This document shows, in pieces, positions 44,497 to 53,541 of a stretch of 64,000 nt of DNA. Location of the stretch: NCBI GenBank assembly GCA_041743485.1, contig JBGTMR010000184.1, positions 1 to 64,000 on the forward strand. The letters are read 5' to 3'. The translations under genes were made by a program, and so were the position numbers. Source of the stretch: JANDLT01 sp041743485. Its GTDB lineage: Bacteria; Acidobacteriota; Blastocatellia; Pyrinomonadales; Pyrinomonadaceae. The notes beneath the pieces were generated by a model that ran no database searches, had not been told where the DNA came from, and was given only the letters and a program-made list of their open reading frames with translations. Within the stretch, counting starts at the first letter, position 1. Each line of letters begins with the position of its first letter.

Positions 44497-45648
44497 ATGA
44501 TGAAAAAATTTCTGCTCTCGATTCTCTCTCTCGCCTTGTTCTCCATCCTCGTCGGAGCGGCTTACATCTTCGCTCCGTTTAAGATGCGAGAGTCAATCAA
44601 CGGCGGGGCAGTTTCAACTCATAACACTAACGAGGCAAGTGCGGTCGGACACCGTTCGCTGCAAACCCGAATGGTGGTTTTTCACGAATCCCGCATCGCC
44701 AACCAGCCGAAGGATGCGGAAGCCTACCGCTCTCTCGCCCTCGCGTTAATCACTCGCGGCGAAACGACCGGCGAACCCGCCGATTACGACCACGCATGGA
44801 CTGAACTCGATCACGCCGAGACGATTGAACCGCGCGATCTTCGCACAGTCCGCGCACGGGCGAAGCTGTTGCAGTCGCGGCATCGTTTCGGGAACGCCCG
44901 ATTCGTCGCCGAACAAGGATTGAAAAAAGATGCGGAAGACACCGACCTGATCGTAACGGCAGGCAACGCCGCACTTGCGATGGGAGATTTCGACGGAGCC
45001 GAAGCCCACTTTCAAAAGCTCGTCACCCTCGCCCCCAAATCGCAGACGGCGTGGGCGAGTTTCTCCTATCTCGCGGAGATGCGCGGCAACCTCGACGAAG
45101 CCGCCGCGATGATGGAAAAAGCTCTGGAAACCGGATATAAGAAGAACGTCAACTTCGCAACCCGCGCGTGGCTGCACACCATCTTAGGCGAAATCGAAGC
45201 GAAGCGCGGCAAACTCGATGTCGCGGCTACCCATTACAAACTCGCTCTGAAGAATGTTCCCGATTATCGTCTCGCGTTGGAGTTCACAGCCGACATGGAT
45301 TTGTGGCAAGGTAATCTCAAATCGGCGGAAGAAGGCTACCGCAATCTCCTCGCAAAGCAATTCGACCCGAAGATACAGCTTCGTCTCTCAGACCTTCTCG
45401 AACGTCAGGGGAACAAGGATGAAGCGGCGCGTTTGCGCGACGAAAGTTTGCGCTTTTACGAGCGCGTCGTCGCGGGCGGCAACGAAGGATACTTGCGAGA
45501 TTTGGCGACCCTCGACCTCGCCGCCGGACGATACGGGCGGGCGGCGGAACTCGCGCGGCGTGATGTCGTTTTGCGCCCGACGATGGAAAGTCGGATGCTT
45601 TACGCGAGCGTACTCAAGAAAGCGGAAGCGGCGGGTGTGTCGCTTTAG
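44497..45648 (+). CDS. Membrane-anchored TPR protein
   Basis: This 383-residue protein has one N-terminal membrane helix (FLLSILSLALFSILVGAAYI) and about seven TPR-like repeats covering residues 60-370 (GDFDGAEAHFQKLVTLAPKS; GNLDEAAAMMEKALETGYKK; GNLKSAEEGYRNLLAKQFDP). It probably stands in the periplasm as a scaffold for the DUF4331 protein. It is similar in design to the two minus-strand TPR genes at 52176 and 53542. Confidence 0.88.
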   Translation: MMKKFLLSILSLALFSILVGAAYIFAPFKMRESINGGAVSTHNTNEASAVGHRSLQTRMVVFHESRIANQPKDAEAYRSLALALITRGETTGEPADYDHAWTELDHAETIEPRDLRTVRARAKLLQSRHRFGNARFVAEQGLKKDAEDTDLIVTAGNAALAMGDFDGAEAHFQKLVTLAPKSQTAWASFSYLAEMRGNLDEAAAMMEKALETGYKKNVNFATRAWLHTILGEIEAKRGKLDVAATHYKLALKNVPDYRLALEFTADMDLWQGNLKSAEEGYRNLLAKQFDPKIQLRLSDLLERQGNKDEAARLRDESLRFYERVVAGGNEGYLRDLATLDLAAGRYGRAAELARRDVVLRPTMESRMLYASVLKKAEAAGVSL

Positions 45649-45752
45649 CCGAACAGGAATAATTAAAGCAACGGCGGTGATTTATAAGTAATCCCGGTTC
45701 TCGCACCCTTCGGTTTAACTCGAATTTTCCGAAGTCCGCATTAAGGAATTCA

Positions 45753-48155
45753 ATGAAAAGTATTCGCCAAGCTTCAATTCGCCCGCGCATCACGTCGTCG
45801 CTAGTCTTGGCGGTATTCCTCATCATTGGCTTCGCAGGCGCGGCAATCGCGCACCCGCTCGGAAACTTCACCATCAATCATTTCGCCCGTTTAGAGGTTG
45901 GCGACGAACGTATAAACATCCGCTTCGTCGTTGACATGGCGGAAATCCCCACGCTTCAGGAGATGCAGACGATGAACGCGGGGGCGGACGGCTCTCCGTC
46001 AAACGCGGAACTCGACGCTTATCTGGCGCGCGTCTCGACAGGATATGCCGACGGATTGCGGCTCACCGTTGACGGCAAACGCATTCCTCTCCAAATCGCC
46101 GCGCAGAGAATCGCCACGTTGACGGGCGACGGCGGGTTGCCGACCTTGCGCGTCGAATGCGACCTCACCGGCATAATTCCCGCCGGAAGCACAGACGCCG
46201 CCCACCGCTTAAAATTTGAAGACACGAATCATCCTACTCGTATCGGCTGGCACGAAATCATCGTCGCTCCGACAACCGGAATTTCAATCTTTAACACTTA
46301 TGCTTTCGCCGACGGCATTTCCGACGAACTCAAAGCCTATCCGAAAGATTTAATCATCGCCCCGCTCAGCGAACGCATTGCCGAACTGCAATTCACGCAA
46401 GGCGACGCACCGGCGGGAGCGAGTCGGCTTCGGACGCGCGGCGGCATACTCGCCACCGCGTCAAGTATGCGAAACACCGATGCGTCGCGCGCGAATACCG
46501 CGACGGGCGCGGCGGAAAACGGCGCGGCAACGAAAGCACGCGACCGCTTCGCCGAATTGTTGGACGTAAAGGAACTGACCTTGCCCGCCGCCCTGCTCGG
46601 CTTGCTCATCGCCGCTTTTCTCGGCGCGGCGCATTCCTTTTCGCCCGGTCACGGTAAAACCGTCGTCGGTGCTTATCTCGTCGGTTCGCGCGGGACGTGG
46701 CGGCACGCCGCTTTCTTGGGCGCGACCGTCACCATCACGCACACACTCGGCGTTTTCGCACTCGGCATCGTGACGCTTTTCGCTTCGCAATACATCGTCC
46801 CCGAACGCCTCATACCGATTCTCAGTTTCGTCTCCGGGGCGATAGTTTTACTTATCGGCTTGAGTCTCTTCATCAAACGTCTGCGCTCGGTGCTGGGTCT
46901 TCAATCGGTTTCTCATTTCCACACGCATGACGGACTCACGCGCGAACATGATGATGTCCACTTGCGTGATAATCACCACGACGATATAGACCCCGCGCTG
47001 ATGCATTCGCACGGCGGCGGCGTCGCGCACTCGCACCTGCCGCCGGGAGCCGACGGCGTACCCGTGACGTGGCGCAGTCTGCTCGGATTGGGAATCTCCG
47101 GCGGTCTCGTGCCTTGCCCGTCGGCACTCGTCGTGCTGCTCTCGGCTATCACGCTCAACCGCACGGGCTACGGCTTACTGCTCGTCACCTCGTTCAGTCT
47201 CGGACTCGCGGCAACGCTCACAGCCATCGGCTTGGTTTTCGTTTATGCCGGACAGTGGATGAAGGAGCGCGCGGGCGTCGAGCGTTTCCAGACGTGGGGG
47301 CGCGTGCTTCCGACGTTCAGTGCCTTCGTCATCGTATGCGTCGGGGCAATACTCTGTTACGAAGCGTTGACGCAAGCCGGAATGGTGACATTCTCGGCGG
47401 GGCGTCTCGGCGAACTGTTCACGAGTTCGGTATCGTCCGCGAGTTCGCTTTCGACCGCATCGGTTCTCTTTTTCGGCTTCGGCTTGGGACTCAAACACGC
47501 GGTCGAAGCCGACCATCTCGCGGCGGTTTCGGCAATTGTCAGTGAACGGAAAAGCCTGCTCAGTTCGTCGCTCATCGGCGGACTGTGGGGCATCGGTCAC
47601 ACCATCTCGCTGTTTGCGGTCGGCGTCGTCGTCATTCTGCTTCACGTCGAAATCAGTGAGCGAACGGCACAGGCACTCGAATTCGGCGTCGCCATCATGC
47701 TCGTCGCGCTCGGCGTCAACGCCCTCAACAAAATTGTCAGAGGCAAATTTCACACGCACCCTCACGAACACGGCGACCGCGCCCACATTCATCCGCACCT
47801 CCACGACGGCACGCCCGAACCCGATTCAAACACGCATCACGGCTACCGCATCGGCAAACGTCCGCTCATTATCGGCATGGTTCACGGATTGGCGGGAAGT
47901 GCGGCGTTGATGCTGCTCGTACTTTCAACCATCTCCACGCCGCTCGTCGGACTCCTCTACATCATCATTTTCGGCATCGGCTCAATCGGCGGAATGATAT
48001 TGATGAGTACGCTGGTCGGGCTGCCGCTAAGTCTGACGGCGAACAGTTCCGCCCGCGCGAATCTCGCCATACGCGGGGCGGCGGGATTGTTCAGTTTAGG
48101 CTTCGGCTTGTTCATGGTCTATGAAATCGGCTTTGTCGGAGGTCTCTTTCGCTAG
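45753..48155 (+). CDS. Double-domain Ni/Co transporter (NicO/RcnA-like plus NiCoT-like)
   Basis: This 800-residue protein has a signal or first helix, then an extracytoplasmic domain beginning AHPLGNFTINHFARLEVGDE (about 35-260). A NicO-type membrane domain follows with AAHSFSPGHGKTVVGAYL, and a His-rich cytosolic loop (HFHTHDGLTREHDD; MHSHGGGVAHSH). From about residue 560 a second membrane domain has the NiCoT signature HAVEADHLAAV (HX4DH) and another His loop (FHTHPHEHGDRAHIHPHLH). Each half alone corresponds to a complete transporter family in other bacteria, so the gene seems a fusion. Direction of transport cannot be told: NicO/RcnA members export and NiCoT members import. Confidence 0.88.
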   Translation: MKSIRQASIRPRITSSLVLAVFLIIGFAGAAIAHPLGNFTINHFARLEVGDERINIRFVVDMAEIPTLQEMQTMNAGADGSPSNAELDAYLARVSTGYADGLRLTVDGKRIPLQIAAQRIATLTGDGGLPTLRVECDLTGIIPAGSTDAAHRLKFEDTNHPTRIGWHEIIVAPTTGISIFNTYAFADGISDELKAYPKDLIIAPLSERIAELQFTQGDAPAGASRLRTRGGILATASSMRNTDASRANTATGAAENGAATKARDRFAELLDVKELTLPAALLGLLIAAFLGAAHSFSPGHGKTVVGAYLVGSRGTWRHAAFLGATVTITHTLGVFALGIVTLFASQYIVPERLIPILSFVSGAIVLLIGLSLFIKRLRSVLGLQSVSHFHTHDGLTREHDDVHLRDNHHDDIDPALMHSHGGGVAHSHLPPGADGVPVTWRSLLGLGISGGLVPCPSALVVLLSAITLNRTGYGLLLVTSFSLGLAATLTAIGLVFVYAGQWMKERAGVERFQTWGRVLPTFSAFVIVCVGAILCYEALTQAGMVTFSAGRLGELFTSSVSSASSLSTASVLFFGFGLGLKHAVEADHLAAVSAIVSERKSLLSSSLIGGLWGIGHTISLFAVGVVVILLHVEISERTAQALEFGVAIMLVALGVNALNKIVRGKFHTHPHEHGDRAHIHPHLHDGTPEPDSNTHHGYRIGKRPLIIGMVHGLAGSAALMLLVLSTISTPLVGLLYIIIFGIGSIGGMILMSTLVGLPLSLTANSSARANLAIRGAAGLFSLGFGLFMVYEIGFVGGLFR

Positions 48156-48198
48156 CAGGTATCCGACTTAGGAAGGAAAAAAGAAAAGGAGAAAGCAT

Positions 48199-48891
48199 AT
48201 GAAACGAAGCATTACACTGATTGTCGGCTGTCTTTTGACGGCATGTCTCATCGGCAGCGTCTGGTTCATGGGAACTGCCCAGGTTGTCAGCACTGCGAAG
48301 CGCGGCGCGCAGGACAACTCTCGCGCTCCTGTGCTGCGCGCCCGTGCAATCTTGCGTGGCGTGCCCGGCTCCGGCATCGCAGGCGTGGTCACTTTCACGC
48401 AAAGGAGCGAGGATTCGCCGGAGCCGGGCGTGGATGTCGTGGCGCGGGTCATCGGTCGGTTGGGAGATTTGCGCCCCGGTCGCCATGGGATGCACATTCA
48501 TGAGTTTGCGCGGTGCGAACCGCCCAGTTTTGATAGCGCGGGCGGACACTTTGATCCCGGTATGTTCGGTAATTCAACTCCGGTGGACTTGAATCATCCG
48601 TTCCATATGGGCGACATCCCTAATCTCATAGTCAACAGAGTCCGCAACTTTAGTGTAGGAAAGCTCAAACATCAGACGAGCCGAATCACGCTTTCGGACG
48701 GACCCCTCAGTGTGTTTGATACGGACGGCAGCGCGGTTATTCTTCACTTAAACGAAGACCGTGGTGAGCCCGGCGTTACGGGCGCATCGGGTGGTGCGCG
48801 GATCGCCTGCGGCGTTATCGAGCGTGTCACCGGCGAACACAGTTCCGATGACATGGATGATCTAAGCAATATAGATGATCTAAGCAATTAG
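48199..48891 (+). CDS. Cu/Zn superoxide dismutase family protein
   Basis: This 230-residue protein has a signal-like N-terminus (LIVGCLLTACLIGSVWF) and a Cu/Zn-SOD core: HGMHIHEFARCEPP with two Cu-His, SAGGHFDP with the bridging His, HPFHMGDIPNL with Zn ligands, ILHLNED with the last Cu-His, and GGARIACGVIE with the second disulphide Cys. All metal ligands appear present, so it should be an active periplasmic SOD. The last residues DDLSNIDDLSN come from an 18-bp tandem duplication. GAAAGCATATG start. Confidence 0.9.
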   Translation: MKRSITLIVGCLLTACLIGSVWFMGTAQVVSTAKRGAQDNSRAPVLRARAILRGVPGSGIAGVVTFTQRSEDSPEPGVDVVARVIGRLGDLRPGRHGMHIHEFARCEPPSFDSAGGHFDPGMFGNSTPVDLNHPFHMGDIPNLIVNRVRNFSVGKLKHQTSRITLSDGPLSVFDTDGSAVILHLNEDRGEPGVTGASGGARIACGVIERVTGEHSSDDMDDLSNIDDLSN

Positions 48892-48944
48892 GCATCTTAA
48901 ACTTCGTTGTTCAAAATTTTTGATACCCGGAAAGGAATCTTCAA

Positions 48945-49148
48945 ATGGCAGAGCATACGCACACGCATACTCACGAGGAAGTCACGCACACGCACGAACA
49001 TACGCATGACGATCCGCAACACGCGCACACTCATCCGGGAGGAGACGAACCGCACACGCACGAACACACGCATCCCGCGACGACTCACACGCATGAGCAT
49101 GAGCAGGGCGAACACCACGAACATAATCACGTCGAGCAACAATCTTGA
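48945..49148 (+). CDS. Histidine-rich metal-binding peptide (22 His in 67 residues)
   Basis: MAEHTHTHTHEEVTHTHEHT opens a protein made almost only of His, Thr, Glu, Asp and Pro, with no Cys. GGAAAGGAATC is well placed before the ATG. There is no signal peptide, so it is probably a cytosolic metal buffer or chaperone for Ni, Co or Zn, like Hpn-type proteins in role but not in sequence. It lies between a Cu/Zn-SOD and a TonB receptor in the Ni/Co transporter operon. Confidence 0.88.
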   Translation: MAEHTHTHTHEEVTHTHEHTHDDPQHAHTHPGGDEPHTHEHTHPATTHTHEHEQGEHHEHNHVEQQS

Positions 49149-49325
49149 ATCGAGAAGTTTTCGTCGCACGTTCGGGCGCATTGACCTTGCGCCCGAACGC
49201 TCTGCGGCTTAAGGAGCGAAATCAAATGAGTGCATCGCCAGTACATATCACACGCTGTCTCGAAAGCGTTTTTATGCGCGCAGGCGTGCTACGAATTGCA
49301 AAATCGTGTGAACGAACGGGGTAAC

Positions 49326-49571
49326 TGAAGCCTGTGCATAAATCATCGCGTAGCGATGAGATGAATTTAGCCGTGCGTTTCAACGCACGGAAAACGGAAC
49401 AACCGAATCGGCGTCGCGGCAGCGAAGATTGAAAAAACGCCGGTCAGGTTCAATCGTCGCTGCCGCGACGACGGATATTGTCATCGTCTCCCGTGCGTTA
49501 AAACGCACGGCTAAATTCACGGCATCGCTCACGCGATGAAAACAAAGCAACTTTAATTTGCACAGGCTTCA
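49326..49571. repeat. 246-bp MITE-like palindromic element with 6-bp target duplication
   Basis: Terminal inverted repeats TGAAGCCTGTGCA (49326-49338) and TGCACAGGCTTCA (49559-49571) are flanked directly by GGTAAC on both sides (49320-49325 and 49572-49577). Inside are nested inverted repeats: GCGTAGCGATG/CATCGCTCACGC, TTTAGCCGTGCGTT/AACGCACGGCTAAA, and a core CGTCGCGGCAGCG pair. No ORF. It splits the space between the His-rich gene and the TonB receptor. Confidence 0.88.
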
Positions 49572-49682
49572 GGTAACTAAGAGCTAGGTACACCGTCTCT
49601 CAATCGAATCTGAAACGAAGTCGAAGCGCGGGGTGTGTTGTTGACGGAAAGAAACCGCACCGTTCATTTGAGGAGTAAAACC

Positions 49683-52118
49683 ATGAGTAACTTGGCAAGA
49701 ATCGTAATCTTTTCGGCTTTGTTCGTTGTTCCCTGTGTTCCGCGAGTGGTGGCGCAATCGTCGAACCAACCGGGTCAAATCGCAGGGTCGCGGCAGACAA
49801 TTCCGACGCGCATTCTTTCAGGAGCGATTCTGTCGCAACAGGATGAGAGCGTCGCGGGTGCGACGTTGATTGTGCGTTCGGCTTCGGGTGAGGAGCGCAC
49901 CACGACAAACGACAAAGGTGCTTTCCGGCTCACCGTCACGGGCGATTCGTTCGTGCTTCGCGTCGAAGGTAAAAACATCACCCCGCTTGAAAAGACATTC
50001 ACCGCAAATACCGTGACGGAAGATTTGCAGTTGAAAATCGAAATCGTCGTTCCGCCGATTCACGAATCGGTCGTAATCGTCGCCGCGCAGCTTGACCCGG
50101 CTATTGAGCGGCGTAACGATGCGCTTTACAAAAACACGTTGTTCTCCAGAGACGATCAGTTGTTACAAAGCTTAAACGGCGGCATCAACGCCGGGCAGCA
50201 CGAAGGCGGCGGGAAGTCTCTTGAGGTGCGCCGTTTCGGATTCAACTTGGATCACGGCGGCGTCAACGGCGGCTTGAAAATCCTCGTTGACGACGTGCAG
50301 CAGAATCAAGGAACACAGGGACACGGGCAAGGTTATCTCGGTTCGCTAAAGAGCCTGACGCCCGAACTCGTCCAAGACGTTGACATCATAAACGGACCTT
50401 TCAGCGCGCAGTACGGCGACTTTTCGAGTCTCGGCGTCGTCCATATACGCTTGCGTGAATTTTTGCCCGACACCCTGACCGCGCGCGTGCATGGCGGCTC
50501 GTTCAACACCTTCCGTTCGTTTCTCGCTTACAGCCCGAAATTAAAGAACGCCGATTCATTCATCGCTTATGAAGCGTCGCGCTCGGACGGTCCGTTCATC
50601 AGCCCGCTTCGCTACAAGCGCGATAATGTGACGGGCAACTACACGCGCAGGTTGAGCGATAAATCCGCGCTCGGTTTCAAGTTCAACGCGGGACGCAACG
50701 ACTTCTTTTCATCCGGTCAGATACCGCTCGATGAAGTGGCGGCGGGACGCCTCGACCGTTTCGGTTTCATTGACCCGGAGAACGGCGGGAAGGTGCAATC
50801 GGGAACTGCCGGTGTTTATTACCGCACGGAGGATTCAAACGGAAACATCTTCAAGATTGATGGATACGTCACCCGCTCGCTGTTCGATTTGTGGTCTAAC
50901 TTTACGTTCTTCCTGAGCGATGAAGAGTTCGGCGACGAAATTCAGCAACACGATTCGCGCCTTCAGCAAGGCGTCAACGCGCAGTACATTCGCCCTTACA
51001 AACTCTTCGGGCAGCAAGCGGTGTTAATCGCGGGCGGCAACCTGCTCGCGCTTCAAGCCAACGTCGGGCTTTATCCTTCCATCGCACGCAATCCGAACAG
51101 AGCTTTTATCACGCGCAGCAACCTCGCCGACTGCGGCGGCAACGGAAATCCCGGCACGCCCGGACTGCCCGACAATACCGTCTCTTCCTGCTTTCTGCTC
51201 ACAGACGCCAACGCCGATGTGACGAACGGCGCGGGATATGTGCAACACGGACTCGACCTTTTCGACGGTCGCCTGCATCTCGAAGGCGGTCTGCGTCTCG
51301 ATTACTTTCGCTTCACGGTTGCCGACTTAATTCAACCGGAGTTTTCCGGCACACGCGGCGGGGCGCGCTGGCAACCGAAAGCCACCGTCGCTTACACGCC
51401 GTCCACACGCCTTCCGGCAACCTTCTATTTCAACTACGGTCGCGGCATTGCGAGCCAAGACGCGCGCGGCGTCGTCCGTGACCCATCGGGACCCGTCATC
51501 TCCACGACGGACTTTTATCAACTCGGCTCGTCGCACAACACAAAGCGGTTCTCGCTTAGTGCCGATTTGTTTTTGATAGATACCTCGAACCAACAGGTCT
51601 ATATCCCCGATGACGGCAGCATAGAATTTGCCGGAGCGAGTCGGGCTTACGGCTTTGAAGCGAAATCTTCAATTCACATCACGCGCTTGCTCACTTTGAA
51701 CGGCGGCATCACGCAAGTCGGCAACTCTTTTTACAAAGGCACAAACCCGCGCGTCTATGTTGACAGCGCGCCGCACACAGTCGCCAACGCCGGATTAACG
51801 CTTGCCGGTTTTCAGGGTTGGACAAGTTCGCTTCGCTATCGTCACATCGGCAACTATCGCCTTGACGGTGAGGACGCAAGCATCCGCGCCGCCGGACACG
51901 ACGTAGTTGATTTCAGCGTCGCCAAACGGCTTCGCCGATGGGTTGATTTCAATGTTTCGATTGACAATCTTTTCAACAAGCGTTACTTCGAGACGCAGAA
52001 CTACTTCGAGTCGCGCCTTCGTCCGGGCGACCCTGTAATCTCGCGCATCCACGCGACGCCCGGCTATCCCTTCGGGGTAACGGCGGGACTCACATTCCGG
52101 TTATTCGGTGAGAAATGA
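49683..52118 (+). CDS. TonB-dependent outer membrane receptor
   Basis: About 811 residues from MSNLARIVIFSALF (GAGGAGTAAAACC before the ATG). Order: signal peptide ending AQS, a carboxypeptidase-regulatory-like domain (SGAILSQQDESVAGATLIVR), a plug (GGGKSLEVRRFGFNLDHGGV; VDIINGPFSAQYGDFSSLGV) and a 22-strand barrel ending in GLTFRLFGEK with aromatic residue near the end. Substrate unknown; in this operon a metal complex (Ni or Co) or corrinoid is likely. Last gene of the plus-strand arm. Confidence 0.92.
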   Translation: MSNLARIVIFSALFVVPCVPRVVAQSSNQPGQIAGSRQTIPTRILSGAILSQQDESVAGATLIVRSASGEERTTTNDKGAFRLTVTGDSFVLRVEGKNITPLEKTFTANTVTEDLQLKIEIVVPPIHESVVIVAAQLDPAIERRNDALYKNTLFSRDDQLLQSLNGGINAGQHEGGGKSLEVRRFGFNLDHGGVNGGLKILVDDVQQNQGTQGHGQGYLGSLKSLTPELVQDVDIINGPFSAQYGDFSSLGVVHIRLREFLPDTLTARVHGGSFNTFRSFLAYSPKLKNADSFIAYEASRSDGPFISPLRYKRDNVTGNYTRRLSDKSALGFKFNAGRNDFFSSGQIPLDEVAAGRLDRFGFIDPENGGKVQSGTAGVYYRTEDSNGNIFKIDGYVTRSLFDLWSNFTFFLSDEEFGDEIQQHDSRLQQGVNAQYIRPYKLFGQQAVLIAGGNLLALQANVGLYPSIARNPNRAFITRSNLADCGGNGNPGTPGLPDNTVSSCFLLTDANADVTNGAGYVQHGLDLFDGRLHLEGGLRLDYFRFTVADLIQPEFSGTRGGARWQPKATVAYTPSTRLPATFYFNYGRGIASQDARGVVRDPSGPVISTTDFYQLGSSHNTKRFSLSADLFLIDTSNQQVYIPDDGSIEFAGASRAYGFEAKSSIHITRLLTLNGGITQVGNSFYKGTNPRVYVDSAPHTVANAGLTLAGFQGWTSSLRYRHIGNYRLDGEDASIRAAGHDVVDFSVAKRLRRWVDFNVSIDNLFNKRYFETQNYFESRLRPGDPVISRIHATPGYPFGVTAGLTFRLFGEK

Positions 52119-52175
52119 CGGGCGTCGGTGACCTAAACCCTGCTCCATAAATTGAAATCTGTCACGAATCGTGCT

Positions 52176-53489
52176 TCAGGTGGCGATGGAGATTAGCGTC
52201 CGCCGTGCGACATCGGCTTGTAGAACATTAAACGTGGGATTGGCTTCGAGCGCGCGTTTCAAATACTTCGCGGCGTTGCGACGGTCGCCGATGCCGTGAT
52301 GAATCATGCCCGCGTGATAGAACAATCCGGCGTCGCGCGTGCCGAGTCGCAAGGCTTCATCCATGCTCGCTTTCGCTTCCGCGAGTTGACCTTTCTTGAA
52401 CAGACACCACGCGAGGGCGTCGGACGTGTAGATGTCGGCGCGCTCCGTTCGTTCGCGGCGCGCGACGGCGAGGGCTTCGTCCAGTTTCGTGTCGCGGTCA
52501 GCCCAGAAAAGGGCGAGGCTGCGCGAGTAGGTTCGGCTTTCGGTTGACCCTGCGCGTTCGATAAATTCGACGAGTTCGTATTGACGCCGCGCTTCTTCGG
52601 AGCGTCCGAGCGAGGTGTAAATGTCGCCGAGCGCGATAGCCGTTTCGGGAAGGGGAACGCGCGCCTGCGCTTGTTTATAAAACTCTATGGCGGAGTCCGT
52701 GTCGGCGGCGGCGAGACGCGCGCGCCCTTTCGCGGCTAACGCCGGGTGATAATTCGGGAAGACGTGGAGCGCGACATCGTATTCGTATTCGGCGGCGGCG
52801 AGTTTGCCCGCGTTCATCAATTCGTCGCCGAGATGCACGCGACACCACGCGATGCTTTCCGGGTCTTTCGCCGCCGATGCCGCCGCGCGCATCATCTCGA
52901 TTGCGCCGTCGGTATCACCGTGCAGCGCGCGCAGGTATGAAGCGCGCGCGTAAGCCGAGGTGTCTTGGCGCAAATCAATCATCGTCTGCGCGGTCTCGAA
53001 CGCCTGTTCATAACGTCCGAGTTCGACAAGGGCGTCCGTCATCGCGCCGTAGTTTTCAGAATCCAGCGGCTGCATCGCACGCGCCTTTTGCGCGACTTCG
53101 AGTGCTTCGCCGAATCGGTGATAGGTGAGCAGCAATGCCGCTTTCAACTTGAGCGCGTCGTAATTGTTTTCGTCTCCGGCGATCTCGAACGAACGTGCGA
53201 GTGCCGCTTCAGCCCTTGCGTTGAAGCCGAAGTCTCCGGTCTCACGCGCCTTCTTCATGTAGGCGGCGGACAGCAGGTTATAACCTTTAGAGTCCGAGCC
53301 GTCGCGCCCGACCGCGTTTTGCGCCGCTTGAATTTGCCTGTCTGCTGTCGTCAAGCGGGTATTAGTCGCGTCCGGTTGCGGGCGAGATGCCACCGCGCGC
53401 GGGGCGCGAGTCGTCACGGAGCGAATGCCGAAAACGAAGGCGATGCCGCCTAGTAGTACGACTAGGAGAATCAGAATTATGTTACGCAT
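52176..53489 (-). CDS. Membrane-anchored TPR protein
   Basis: This 437-residue protein has one N-terminal helix (ILILLVVLLGGIAFVFGI) and about ten TPR units, e.g. GRYEQAFETAQTMIDLRQDT, GKLAAAEYEYDVALHVFPNY, DTDSAIEFYKQAQARVPLPE and GDRRNAAKYLKRALEANPTF. Last gene of the minus-strand arm (DUF4331-TPR-TPR) and convergent with the TonB gene 58 bases away. Same length as the next gene, so the two are likely duplicates. Confidence 0.9.
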   Translation of the reverse strand: MRNIILILLVVLLGGIAFVFGIRSVTTRAPRAVASRPQPDATNTRLTTADRQIQAAQNAVGRDGSDSKGYNLLSAAYMKKARETGDFGFNARAEAALARSFEIAGDENNYDALKLKAALLLTYHRFGEALEVAQKARAMQPLDSENYGAMTDALVELGRYEQAFETAQTMIDLRQDTSAYARASYLRALHGDTDGAIEMMRAAASAAKDPESIAWCRVHLGDELMNAGKLAAAEYEYDVALHVFPNYHPALAAKGRARLAAADTDSAIEFYKQAQARVPLPETAIALGDIYTSLGRSEEARRQYELVEFIERAGSTESRTYSRSLALFWADRDTKLDEALAVARRERTERADIYTSDALAWCLFKKGQLAEAKASMDEALRLGTRDAGLFYHAGMIHHGIGDRRNAAKYLKRALEANPTFNVLQADVARRTLISIAT

Positions 53490-53541
53490 ATCTTATTTAC
53501 CGGATTGATATAAGCCGAGAATCTATCGTTGTATTTTTTCT

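Noticed and set aside
47175..47804. Minus-strand frame within the Ni/Co transporter
   Set aside because: Shadow of the His loop and membrane helices; no independent support.
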